Positions 33,279 through 42,323 of a stretch of DNA of 64,000 nt are shown here, in pieces. The stretch comes from Parundibacterium terreum (GTDB lineage Bacteria > Pseudomonadota > Gammaproteobacteria > Burkholderiales > Burkholderiaceae_D): assembly GCF_014636315.1 (NCBI RefSeq), contig NZ_BMED01000006.1, positions 62,001 to 126,000 of the forward strand. Direction: 5' to 3'. The stretch's first letter is position 1. Every line of letters begins with the position of its first letter. The notes under the pieces were generated by a model. That model had not been told where the DNA came from, did no database searches, and saw nothing but the letters and a program-made list of their open reading frames with translations. A program made the translations under genes and the position numbers.

Positions 33279-34193
33279 CTATTGCGTCTGCAGGCGCGGG
33301 TTCAGCACATCGCGTAACTGGTCTGCCACCAGGTTGATTGCAACCACCGTCACCAACAACGCAATACCCGGGAAGAAGCTGATCCAGTATTTGCCGGATA
33401 GCAGGTACTGGAAGCCGTTGGCGATCAGCAAGCCCAAAGAAGGCTCGGTCACCGGCAGGCCCAGGCCCAGGAAGGACAAGGTGGCTTCCAGCGAAATCGC
33501 CGAAGCCACCTGCAAGGCCGCGATCACGATCAGCGGCGGCAGGCAGTTGGGCAGCAGATGGCGCAGCACGATACGGGTTGGCGACAGGCCAAGGCAGGTT
33601 GCGGCTTCTATATATTCCTTCTTGCGCTCCACCAGAGCCGCACTGCGCGCGGTGCGCGCATAGTAGGCCCACTGTACTGCCACCAGGGCGATGATGATCT
33701 TGCCCACGCCTTGCCCGGTCAGGGCCAGCAAGATCAGCGCGATCAATATAGGCGGGAAGGACAATTGTATATCCGCCACCCGCATGATGAAGGCTTCCAC
33801 CCTGCCGCCTGCGTAGCCGGCGCACAGACCAAGGCTGAGGCCGATGATCAGCGCGATCACGGTGCTGGATACGCCGACGATGACGGAGATGCGCACGCCG
33901 TAGATGATGGCAGACAGCATGTCGCGGCCCTGCTCGTCGGTGCCCATCAGAAAAGTCATCTTGCCGTCTGCCGATGGCTGGCCCGGTTCCAGCCGGGAAT
34001 CCATCACATCCAGCGTGGACAGGTCGTAGGGATTTTGCGGCGAAATGAAAGGTGCAAAGATCGCTGCCAGCAAGATGATGACCAGCATGATGAAGCCTAC
34101 GGTGGCAATCTTGCTGGAAAAGAAGTTGCGTGCAAAACGGCGGAAAGGTGTTTCCGGAGTATGCGGTCTGGCCGGATTTTTATTGTTTGCCAT
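33279..34193 (-). CDS. Dipeptide-type ABC permease, DppC/OppC
   Basis: A 304-residue membrane protein with six predicted helices and an N-terminal OppC_N segment (FARNFFSSKIATVGFIMLVIILLAAIFAPFISP). The permease EAA loop is around YIEAATCLGLSPTRIVLRHLLPN. ATG 34193 is chosen because AAGGGG lies five bases upstream; a GTG two codons earlier overlaps the DppB stop. It pairs with the DppB-like protein as the transmembrane channel. Confidence 0.93.
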   Translation of the reverse strand: MANNKNPARPHTPETPFRRFARNFFSSKIATVGFIMLVIILLAAIFAPFISPQNPYDLSTLDVMDSRLEPGQPSADGKMTFLMGTDEQGRDMLSAIIYGVRISVIVGVSSTVIALIIGLSLGLCAGYAGGRVEAFIMRVADIQLSFPPILIALILLALTGQGVGKIIIALVAVQWAYYARTARSAALVERKKEYIEAATCLGLSPTRIVLRHLLPNCLPPLIVIAALQVASAISLEATLSFLGLGLPVTEPSLGLLIANGFQYLLSGKYWISFFPGIALLVTVVAINLVADQLRDVLNPRLQTQ

Positions 34194-34195
34194 GA

Positions 34196-35173
34196 TCACC
34201 CCTTGGCTTCTGAAAGACGTACACGCGGATCAAGCAGGGAATAGATCACATCAACCACCAGATTAATCAGGATAAACAGGGTTACGATCAGCAGCAGGTA
34301 GGCCACGATCACCGGGCGATCCAGCACGCGTATCGAATCGATGATCAGCTTGCCCATTCCCGGCCATGCAAACACCGATTCGGTGACGATGGCAAACGCG
34401 ATGATGGAGCCGAACTGCAGGGCGATAACGGTGACGATGGGGATCAGGATATTTTTCAGCACATGCACACCGATGATGCGGGAATTGCTCAAGCCCTTGG
34501 CGCGGGCAAATTTGACGTAGTCCTGCAGCAGCGCTTCCTGCGCGCCGGCGCGGGTCAGCCTTATCACCAGGGCCACATTGAACAAGGCCAGGTTAAAGGC
34601 CGGCATCAGGATGTGCTTGAGGCCGTCCAGGCTCAGGAAGCTGACCGGTATGCCCCACAGCAGCGTGGTTTCGCCGCGCCCGCTGGACGGCAGCCAGCCC
34701 AGTTGCACCGCAAATACCATGATCAGCATCAGCCCCACCCAGAAGCTGGGCAGTGAAAACCCGAGTATGGAAATACTCATGATGCTCTTGCCCAGGATGC
34801 CATTGGGGCGCAGGCCCGCCAGCAGGCCCAGCGGTATGCCCAGCACAATCGAAATCAAGATCGCAAAGACGGCCAGCTCCATCGTCGCCGGCATGCGTTC
34901 AAAGATCAGTTGCAGCGCCGGGGTGGAGAAAGCGAAAGAACGCCCCAGGTCGCCGCTCAGCGCGCTTTTCAGGAAAATGAAGTATTGCTCATACAGCGGT
35001 TTGTCCAGGCCGAAGGCGGCGATGGTGCGGGCGCGTTCTATCTGGTCGGCGTCCGGGCTGATTAACACATCGATAGGATTGCCTATCGCATACACGCCGG
35101 CAAACACCAGCAGCGACATGATCAGCAGCACCACCACACTCTGCATCAGGCGCCGGATAATAAAAACAAGCAT
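34196..35173 (-). CDS. Dipeptide-type ABC permease, DppB/OppB
   Basis: A 325-residue membrane protein starting MLVFIIRRLMQSVVVLLIMSLLVF, the typical OppB N terminus, followed by about five more helices. The EAA loop is DYVKFARAKGLSNSRIIGVHVLKN. The start at 35173 has a GGAG site. Between residues 40 and 80 is the usual extracytoplasmic segment. It is downstream of the binding-protein gene with a 130-bp gap. Confidence 0.94.
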   Translation of the reverse strand: MLVFIIRRLMQSVVVLLIMSLLVFAGVYAIGNPIDVLISPDADQIERARTIAAFGLDKPLYEQYFIFLKSALSGDLGRSFAFSTPALQLIFERMPATMELAVFAILISIVLGIPLGLLAGLRPNGILGKSIMSISILGFSLPSFWVGLMLIMVFAVQLGWLPSSGRGETTLLWGIPVSFLSLDGLKHILMPAFNLALFNVALVIRLTRAGAQEALLQDYVKFARAKGLSNSRIIGVHVLKNILIPIVTVIALQFGSIIAFAIVTESVFAWPGMGKLIIDSIRVLDRPVIVAYLLLIVTLFILINLVVDVIYSLLDPRVRLSEAKG

Positions 35174-35303
35174 AAAACTCCTGCAAAATACCGGGTAAAT
35201 CCCAAGATTGGACTCTATAGGGCGCCGTCCAAAGCGTCAAACACACAGTGGACGGCAAACCCTGGTTCAGCGGAAAAATTCAGCAAAACATCAGGCGGGC
35301 GCA

Positions 35304-36917
35304 CTATTTCTGGCTGAACTCATACGCATGCGTGCGTTCGTCGGTACGCGGAATATACGTGATTCCCTTTTTCATCGCCCAGGTAGTGACTTGCTGGTGA
35401 ATGGGGATCAGGCCATAGTCGTTGACGGTAATCGCGGTCGCTTCCTGCAGCAATTTCAAGCGCGCCTTGTCGTCCACTTCATTCATGGCCTTGCTGAGTA
35501 TGACATCCATCTTCGGATTGCAGAACTTGGTCCAGTTGGTGACGCCAAAACCCTTTACTGGATCATCGCAGGCGGCTATCGCGCGCAAAGGCGATGATAC
35601 TTCACCGGTCTGCGCGCCCCAGCCCAGCAAGCCCATGGAAAATTCCTGCTTGATGCCGCGTGCCGAGTAGATGGACATCGGCATGCCTTCCACCTTGGCC
35701 GTGATGCCTATGCGCGACAGCATCTGCGCGATGGTCTGCGTGATTTTTTCATCGTTCACGTAGCGGTTGTTAGGCGTATGCACGGTGATACCGAAGCCGT
35801 TTGGATAACCGGCTTCGGCCAGCAGTTTTTTTGCGGCTTCCGGGTCGTATTTGACGACCTTCAGGTCGGGGTTATGGCCGAACAGCGTCAGCGGCACCAG
35901 ATTATTCGTCGGCTGCGACAAGCCTTCCATCACACGGTCGCGGATGGCATCGCGGTTCACGGCCATGGAGATCGCCTTGCGCACGCGGATATCTTTCAAC
36001 GGATTCTTGTCCAGCGGCTTGCCGTCCTTGTCGGTGACAAAAGGCGATTTGTCGCGCAGACCATCCAGGTATAGATAAATCAGCCTGTGCGATACCTTGG
36101 ACACCATGGTCAGGCTGGCGTCATTGCGCACCCTGGCCACGTCCGGCGTCGGCACGTTTTCCAGCGCCTGTACATCGCCTGCCAGCAAGGCCGCCAGCCG
36201 GGTAGCGCCGTTGGGGATGAAGCGCAGCGTTACCTTGCTCCAGCTAGCCGGTTTCTTGTCCCAGTAAGCGGCAAACCTGTCCATTTCTATGCGGTCATCA
36301 CGCAGGTATTTGGAAAATTTGTAGGGCCCGGTGCCGACCATGCCCTTGCCGCTGGAGAAATCGTCGCTGCTCAGGCCCTGGGTCGCCTTCTTGGATACCA
36401 TGTACACCGAAGTCAGGTCGGCCAGCATCAGCGGGTACGGTTCCTTGGTCGTCAGGCGTATCGTGTAGGGGTCTATTATCTTCTTGTTGATGATGGCCTT
36501 GGTATACACGTCAAACTTGCCTGGGCTATTGACGATGGTGGCGGTCCTGTCCAGCGACCACACCACGTCTTCGGCTGTGAATTCGCTGCCGTCATGGAAC
36601 TTGACGCCCTTGCGCAGCTTGAATTCCCAGGTCAGGTTATTGACCAGGGTCCAGGATTCTGCCAGGCCGGGTATCAGGCGGCTGTCGGCATCCATCTTGA
36701 CCAGGGTCTCGAACATGTGGTCGGACACGTTCAGGTTGGAAAACAGATTATAGAAATGCGGATCCAGCGAAGTGGGCGGCGAACTCATCGCCAGCTTGAA
36801 TTCCTGCGCGAGAGCAGCCGGCGCGGCGGCGACCAGCAGGGCGGTGCCTGCGGCAAGCAATAGGTGGCGAGATGCATTGCGCGGCTGGCGAACGATTCCC
36901 CGGAACAAAGACAGCAT
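35304..36917 (-). CDS. Dipeptide/oligopeptide ABC binding protein, DppA-like (SBP_bac_5)
   Basis: A 537-residue exported protein (signal peptide about 1-37, ending AALAQ). The body has the SBP_bac_5 features: SSPPTSLDPHFYNLFSNLNVSDHMFETLVKMD, WEFKLRKGVKFHDGSEFTAEDVVWSLDR, and RKAISMAVNRDAIRDRVMEG. It is the first gene of the five-gene transporter operon. The divergent M20 amidohydrolase (37207, plus) suggests that the substrate may be an acylated amino acid or short peptide (inference). Confidence 0.94.
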   Translation of the reverse strand: MLSLFRGIVRQPRNASRHLLLAAGTALLVAAAPAALAQEFKLAMSSPPTSLDPHFYNLFSNLNVSDHMFETLVKMDADSRLIPGLAESWTLVNNLTWEFKLRKGVKFHDGSEFTAEDVVWSLDRTATIVNSPGKFDVYTKAIINKKIIDPYTIRLTTKEPYPLMLADLTSVYMVSKKATQGLSSDDFSSGKGMVGTGPYKFSKYLRDDRIEMDRFAAYWDKKPASWSKVTLRFIPNGATRLAALLAGDVQALENVPTPDVARVRNDASLTMVSKVSHRLIYLYLDGLRDKSPFVTDKDGKPLDKNPLKDIRVRKAISMAVNRDAIRDRVMEGLSQPTNNLVPLTLFGHNPDLKVVKYDPEAAKKLLAEAGYPNGFGITVHTPNNRYVNDEKITQTIAQMLSRIGITAKVEGMPMSIYSARGIKQEFSMGLLGWGAQTGEVSSPLRAIAACDDPVKGFGVTNWTKFCNPKMDVILSKAMNEVDDKARLKLLQEATAITVNDYGLIPIHQQVTTWAMKKGITYIPRTDERTHAYEFSQK

Positions 36918-37206
36918 GGAAACTCCTTAAAGTGAGGGAGATAGGTCTACAATCATTAATAACTTAAAGAAGACGGCCACTTGCTTGCGTTGCAACAACA
37001 TACACTGTGCGCTATTTCGGTGCAACCAAATCAAGCCTGGGCAAACCCGCATAGCGTCGTGTTTTGCCTACAAATTGCCTGCCGCCATTCTTTGAGGCAA
37101 AATAAATCGTTCAATCCTTCTTACAAAAATCATCGCCCTGGCTACGGCGGACCTAACAGGCCCCTCCGGCAAACCAGGCAACAGGGAAACCAATACGGAG
37201 ACCATC

Positions 37207-38400
37207 ATGAAGCTGATCGACCCCATCATCCAGTTCCATGCAGAACTGCAAAAGATACGACGGGATATCCACGCCCACCCCGAACTGTGCTACGAAGAAC
37301 ACCGCACGTCGGAAGTGGTTGCCCAAAAACTGCAGGAGTGGGATATCCCCGTGATCCGCGGTTTGGGCGGCACCGGCGTGGTCGGCGTCATCAAGAACGG
37401 CAGCAGTTCACGGGCAATTGGCTTGCGGGCCGATATCGATGCACTACCCATGCAGGAAATCAATACTTTCCCACACGCATCCAAAAATGAAGGCAAGATG
37501 CATGCCTGCGGCCATGACGGCCATACGGCAATGCTGCTGGGCGCCGCGCATTATCTGTCCCAGCACCGGCAGTTTGACGGCACCGTGTATGTGATCTTCC
37601 AGCCGGCCGAAGAAGGCGGCGGCGGCGCGCGCCGCATGATAGAGGACGGCCTGTTCGACCAGTGCCCGATGGAGGCCGTGTTCGGCATGCATAACTGGCC
37701 GGGCGCCGAGGTAGGCACTTTCGGCGTGACGCCGGGCCCGATGATGGCTTCCAGTAATGAGTTCTTCGTAACGGTAAAAGGCAAGGGTTCGCATGCGGCG
37801 CAACCGCACAAGAGCGTGGACCCCATCATGGTGGCGGTGCAGATCGCGCAAAGCTGGCAAACCATCATCAGCCGCAACAAGAGCCCGCTGGATACCGCCG
37901 TGCTGTCGATCACGCAGATCCATGCCGGCAGCGCTACCAACGTGATCGCCGACGATGCAAAATTGGTAGGCACGGTGCGCGGCTTTACTACCGAAGTGAT
38001 AGACCTGGTGGAATCCCGCATGCGCGCGATTGCCGAACATACTGCCGCCGCTTTCGGTGCCGAGGTGGAATTCAAGTTCAAGCGCAATTACCCGCCGCTG
38101 GTCAACCATGCGAAGGAAACAGCTTTCTGCGTCGACGTGATGCGCGGCGTGGTCGGCGATGCCAAGGTAGATGCGCAGGTGGAACCGACCATGGGTGCGG
38201 AAGACTTTGCCTTCATGCTGCAAGCAAAGCCCGGCTGCTATGTGTTTATCGGCAACGGTGAGGGCGAGCACCGCGACATTGGCCACGGCCTGGGGCCATG
38301 CAACCTGCACAACCCCAGCTATGACTTTAATGACGACCTGCTGCCCATAGGCGCGACCTATTGGGTCAGGCTGGCAGAAAGCTATCTGGCAAAATCCTGA
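37207..38400 (+). CDS. M20-family amidohydrolase (hippurate hydrolase-like)
   Basis: A 397-residue M20D enzyme: RRDIHAHPELCYEEHRTSEVV, MHACGHDGHTAMLLGAAHYL (metal-site cysteine and histidines), FQPAEEGGGGARRMIEDGLFD (catalytic Glu pair), the dimerisation domain with SNEFFVTVKGKGSHAAQPHKSVDPI, and EPTMGAEDFAFMLQAKPG. Family members remove acyl groups from N-acyl amino acids such as hippurate or indole conjugates. No signal peptide. Divergent from the peptide ABC operon, 289 bp between starts; a TTGCCT...AGGCAA dyad lies in the gap near 37077-37102. Confidence 0.93.
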   Translation: MKLIDPIIQFHAELQKIRRDIHAHPELCYEEHRTSEVVAQKLQEWDIPVIRGLGGTGVVGVIKNGSSSRAIGLRADIDALPMQEINTFPHASKNEGKMHACGHDGHTAMLLGAAHYLSQHRQFDGTVYVIFQPAEEGGGGARRMIEDGLFDQCPMEAVFGMHNWPGAEVGTFGVTPGPMMASSNEFFVTVKGKGSHAAQPHKSVDPIMVAVQIAQSWQTIISRNKSPLDTAVLSITQIHAGSATNVIADDAKLVGTVRGFTTEVIDLVESRMRAIAEHTAAAFGAEVEFKFKRNYPPLVNHAKETAFCVDVMRGVVGDAKVDAQVEPTMGAEDFAFMLQAKPGCYVFIGNGEGEHRDIGHGLGPCNLHNPSYDFNDDLLPIGATYWVRLAESYLAKS

Positions 38401-38403
38401 GCA

Positions 38404-38423
38404 GCCTTGCAGTGCTGCAAGGC
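38404..38423. terminator. Hairpin between convergent amidohydrolase and chemoreceptor genes
   Basis: GCCTTGCAG (38404-38412) and CTGCAAGGC (38415-38423) form a perfect 9-bp stem with a two-base loop immediately after the M20 stop; the chemoreceptor gene ends at 38461 on the other strand. No U-tract follows, so it may work as a bidirectional stop or with Rho. Confidence 0.5.
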
Positions 38424-38460
38424 CACGCTGTAAAGCCAGAATGGAATGTAAAGCCTGAAT

Positions 38461-40218
38461 TTAAAACTCTTCCCAATCGTCGGTGCCGGGCGTGGTCATG
38501 GCCTTGCGTACCGGCGCCTTGGGTGCGGCTGCTTTGGCAGGGATACGCTGCGTGGCCGATGTGGTCGGCTTAGCCGATTTGGCCACAGCTTGCGTCACCG
38601 CCGGCCTCTTGATTGCCGTACTGGTATTTGACGGTTTTACGGCTGGCGCAAGGGTTGATGCGAGATGCGCATCGCTGAGCTTGAACACGCCGACTACGCG
38701 GCTCAGATTGCTGGCCTGTTCCTGCAAGGCGCCCGCCGCTGCCGCTGCCTGCTCTACCAAAGCCGCATTTTGCTGCGTGACCTGGTCCATCTGCACGATC
38801 GCATCATTGATCTGCTCTATGCCCGTACTCTGCTCCTGGCTCGCTGCGGTGATCTCGCTGATGATATCCGTCACCCGCCGCACGCTGGCCACCACTTCAT
38901 CCATCGTGATACCCGCCTGATCCACCAGCCGGGTACCCAAATCAACCTGCTCTACAGAGTCATTGATCAACTGCTTGATTTCCTTGGCGGCACTGGCGGA
39001 GCGCTGCGCCAGGTTGCGTACTTCAGACGCAACCACCGCAAAACCCCTACCCTGTTCGCCTGCGCGAGCCGCTTCCACCGCCGCATTCAATGCCAGGATA
39101 TTGGTCTGGAAGGCGATACCGTCGATGACACCGATGATATCGACGATTTTCTTCGATGATTCATTGATGGAGCCCATGGTCTGCACCACTTGCGACACCA
39201 CGCTGCCGCCTTTTTGCGCCACTTCGGAAGCCGAATGCGATAGCTGGTTCGCCTGCTTGGCGTTGTCACCGTTCTGCCGCACCGTTGAAGTCAGCTCTTC
39301 CATCGACGATGCGGTTTCTTCCAGCGAGCTGGCCTGGGTTTCGGTGCGGGTAGACAGATCCATATTGCCGCTGGCGATTTCCGATGAAGCCGTGTTAATC
39401 ATGTCGGTGCCGGTGCGGACTTCACTCACCACCCTGAGCAGGCTGGCGTTCATCTCCTTCAGCGCATCCAGCAACTGGCCGGTTTCATCCTTGCTGTCGG
39501 ATACGATGTGGCTGGTCAGGTCACCCGAGGCCACTGTCTGCGCCACTCGCAGCGCCTGCTGCAAAGGACGCGCAACGACGCGCGCAATGAAGTAGGCGAG
39601 CACCATGCCCAGCGCAATGCTGACAACGAGAACCCCAATGATCATCGTGCGCGAGTTGGCATAGATGTCTTCTCCCAGGCGATAGGCAGCCACACCACCA
39701 TCTACATTCACCTTGACGATATTGTCCATGCGCTTCAGCATTTCGCCATTCAACCGTGAAGATTCTCCGCGCAGGATATCGCGCGCTTCCTTGGGCTTGC
39801 CCTCCTTGGCCAAGGCCACCAGCTTGCCATTCTCTGCCGCATAGGCTTCCCACAGCGACGTATATTCGGCAAACAGTTTTTTCTCAGCTGGCTCGGAAAT
39901 CAAGGCGGCGTATTCGGATTCATATTTTTTCAGCTCGCCGACATAGTCCTTGAAGCGGCCCAGGTATTTGTTGATGTCTTCCTCGTTGTCAGACAAGACG
40001 ATCTGCATTTCCTGCGTGCGGATGCGCGAGATTCTTTCCTTGATACCCATCGCCGCATTCACCGACGGCATCCAGTTAGTGCCCAGATCAAAAGTGGAGT
40101 TGTTCACCCTGGCCAACTGGATGATGGAAAACACGCCAAGGAAGGTAGTCAGCAGCAATAGCGCGATAAAGCCGGTGAACAATTTTGCTGAAATTTTCAG
40201 GTCGTAAAACAGTTTCAT
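38461..40218 (-). CDS. Methyl-accepting chemotaxis protein with C-terminal tether motif
   Basis: A 585-residue chemoreceptor: TM1 about 11-31, a four-helix-bundle (4HB_MCP) periplasmic domain to about 190, TM2 about 191-213, HAMP, and the cytoplasmic signalling coiled coil with hairpin tip [44 protein letters not shown] (partly cited: the tip core is [20 protein letters not shown]). After an Ala/Lys/Pro-rich linker it ends in DDWEEF, close to the xWxxF pentapeptide by which CheR and CheB are recruited. Ligand unknown. It stands alone, convergent with the M20 gene. Confidence 0.94.
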   Translation of the reverse strand: [585 protein letters not shown]

Positions 40219-40724
40219 ATTCCATCCTCTCGATTGGCTGCGACAGCGATCTATGCGGACTTACGGACTCTATTTATACTTTTATGCTTGCTGTAAACGA
40301 TATTACGCTCCCTTTACCCGTAGACATGGTCAAATTAACAATAATTAGCAATATAAGCGACGATAGCCGCAATTAACTTCAAGATAAAGTGACAGCGCCG
40401 GAGTAGGTGTTGTACAAAAAGAGGATTAAATTGCCTCGGGAGAAATGATCATGGCCATATGTTTGATGTCCAGACAGCTTCGTTAGACTGAATGCATGAA
40501 AATAGCCGCCGTAATTCACAATCCCTATCTCTTGTGGAGGAGGCTCTTCATTGATTTTGTTGTTTTCAGCCACAGCCCGCTGCTCCCGGCAAGATAAAAT
40601 TTTCAAACAAATCACATAGTTGCCATGTTTAAACGCTGTATCGGCAAAATCAGCTTTGCTGATTTTTAGATGCAATTGCATTACAGTGGGCTTTTTCGGC
40701 AATAACGGGCTAGAGACACTTATC
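40219..40724. other. Divergent region between chemoreceptor and corA
   Basis: An AT-rich 506-bp gap containing the perfect hairpin at 40646-40666. An open frame of about 118 codons on the minus strand (40379-40735) has atypical composition and no recognisable features, so I do not call it. Promoters for both neighbours should lie here; none could be fixed. Confidence 0.4.
40646..40666 (+). terminator. Perfect short hairpin upstream of corA
   Basis: AAAATCAGC (40646-40654), loop TTT, GCTGATTTT (40658-40666), then two more T. It is a perfect 9-bp stem 59 bp before the CorA start. With its terminal U-rich arm it resembles an attenuator-type terminator in the corA leader, or a dyad operator. Confidence 0.5.
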
Positions 40725-41690
40725 ATGTTGATCAATTGCGTGACTTATCAGGAAGGCCGGAAGCTATCCGACATCCCGATTGAACAAATCAGTAACTATG
40801 TAGAGAAAAAAGACTGCTTCGTCTGGGTCGCGTTGCGCGATGCGTCCGAAGGCGAACTACGGCAGATGAAGCACGAGTTCAATCTGCATGAACTCGCGGT
40901 GGAAGATGCGCAGCATGGGCACCAGCGGCCAAAGATAGAGGAATACGGCGACTCCCTGTTTGCCGTCATCCACACGGTAGAACTGGTGGACGGCGAGGTC
41001 AGCATAGGCGAGCTGAACCTGTTCGTCGGTGAAAACTATGTGCTGTCGGTGCGCAATCGCTGCCAGCAAAATTTCCTCGGCGTGCGTGCCCGCTGCGAAC
41101 ACGAACCGCATTTGCTTAAACACGGCTCGGCCTTCGTCTTTTACGCATTGATCGATGCCGTGGTGGACCGCTATTTCCCGGTGGTCGAAGCACTGGAAGA
41201 AGAGCTGGAACTGGTGGAAGAGCAGATTTTCGCCTCCGGCAGCGAACGCGCAAATATCCAGCGCCTGTACCAGTTGAAGCGCAAGATCATGATGGTCAAA
41301 CATGCCGTCACGCCGCTGATGGAAGCCACCAGCAAGCTGTATGGCGGCCGGGTACCGCCTATTTGCGCCAATACGCAGGAATACTTCCGCGACGTCTATG
41401 ATCACCTGTACCGCATCAATACCACGATAGAAACCATACGCGATACGATCAGCACGGCGATCCAGGTCAACCTGTCCATGGTGGCCATAGACGAGAGCGA
41501 AGTGAACAAGCGCCTGGCAGCCTGGGCGGCGATCTTCGCGGCGGCAACCGCCTTTGCCGGTATCTGGGGCATGAACTTCAAGGCCATGCCGGAACTGGAA
41601 TGGCGCTACGGCTACCCGTTTGCGCTGGCAGTGATGGGCAGCGTGTGCGGCTACCTGTATTACCGTTTCAAGAAAACCGGCTGGCTGTAG
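40725..41690 (+). CDS. corA: CorA-family magnesium/divalent cation channel
   Basis: A 321-residue protein: soluble N-terminal domain with HELAVEDAQHGHQRPKIEEYGDSLFAVIHTV, a long helix, and two C-terminal membrane helices with the YGMNF-type signature (here WGMNF in FAGIWGMNFKAMPELEW), followed by a short basic tail. Family knowledge: a pentameric Mg2+ channel gated by cytosolic Mg2+. ATG 40725 is chosen because the core starts at LINCVTYQEGRKL; the open frame continues upstream without similarity. Whether Mg, Co or Zn is the main cargo cannot be told. Confidence 0.94.
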   Translation: MLINCVTYQEGRKLSDIPIEQISNYVEKKDCFVWVALRDASEGELRQMKHEFNLHELAVEDAQHGHQRPKIEEYGDSLFAVIHTVELVDGEVSIGELNLFVGENYVLSVRNRCQQNFLGVRARCEHEPHLLKHGSAFVFYALIDAVVDRYFPVVEALEEELELVEEQIFASGSERANIQRLYQLKRKIMMVKHAVTPLMEATSKLYGGRVPPICANTQEYFRDVYDHLYRINTTIETIRDTISTAIQVNLSMVAIDESEVNKRLAAWAAIFAAATAFAGIWGMNFKAMPELEWRYGYPFALAVMGSVCGYLYYRFKKTGWL

Positions 41691-41844
41691 CAGTAAACCC
41701 AATTTTCAAGACGTACAGGCTGCTTACTATGCTAAAACGCGGCGCGTAATTTTTATGCGCCGTTTACATTTTGCATTACCCTTTTTAGAGAATCTTTATG
41801 TCGCGGCTGCTAATCTGAAAGCACCAAAACGACTGAAGATTTTC

Positions 41845-42276
41845 ATGAACCACAACATCAGCAGTGCATCGGCAATCGCCTTTCCCGTACCGCCCGATGA
41901 ATTCTCGGCAGAGCTGCAATCCTGCAAACACGAAAAATTCCTGTTTGAAGATACGCCAGCCGCCGCGCGCAGCAAAACCGCAGAGATAGCACCGCTACCC
42001 CACATCAGCTATCGCAGCAAACCCAGGGTCGAGCAAAACGATTTCATCATGCGCATCACTGTCGATGCCGCTGCGGTGACCGAGCTCAGGCATGTCATCG
42101 TCGGCACCTGCGGCGAGCTTGTCAACTACATGCGCGTAAAGCCGGTGGACCATGCGACAAAAATGAAAGTCTGGCTCTGCCTCAGCAAATCTTCGGTTGA
42201 CACCATCATCCGCAATGTGATGCGCGCGCTGCCGCAGGCGGAGTTCGGCAAGATCACGCCGCTGCTGCCGGTTTGA
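41845..42276 (+). CDS. Uncharacterised protein with a possible ACT/ferredoxin-like C-terminal domain
   Basis: A 143-residue protein from ATG 41845 (GAAGAT just upstream); a longer frame begins at 41755. The first 70 residues are poorly conserved-looking and Ala/Pro rich. The last 75 (IMRITVDAAAVTELRHVIVGTCGELVNYMRVKPVDHATKMKVWLCLSKSSVDTIIRNVMRALPQAEF) alternate strand-helix-strand as in small regulatory ferredoxin-like folds. No family is recognised. It is followed at 47 bp by the DapA-like gene and seems to open the operon ending at the terminator near 45321. Confidence 0.65.
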   Translation: MNHNISSASAIAFPVPPDEFSAELQSCKHEKFLFEDTPAAARSKTAEIAPLPHISYRSKPRVEQNDFIMRITVDAAAVTELRHVIVGTCGELVNYMRVKPVDHATKMKVWLCLSKSSVDTIIRNVMRALPQAEFGKITPLLPV

Positions 42277-42323
42277 TCCCGGTCTGACCCTCGCCTCAAC
42301 CTATCCAATTTATCGAGAATATC

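Noticed and set aside
40379..40735. A 118-codon minus-strand frame upstream of corA
   Set aside because: No ribosome site or family similarity, and it overlaps the corA start region; atypical composition.
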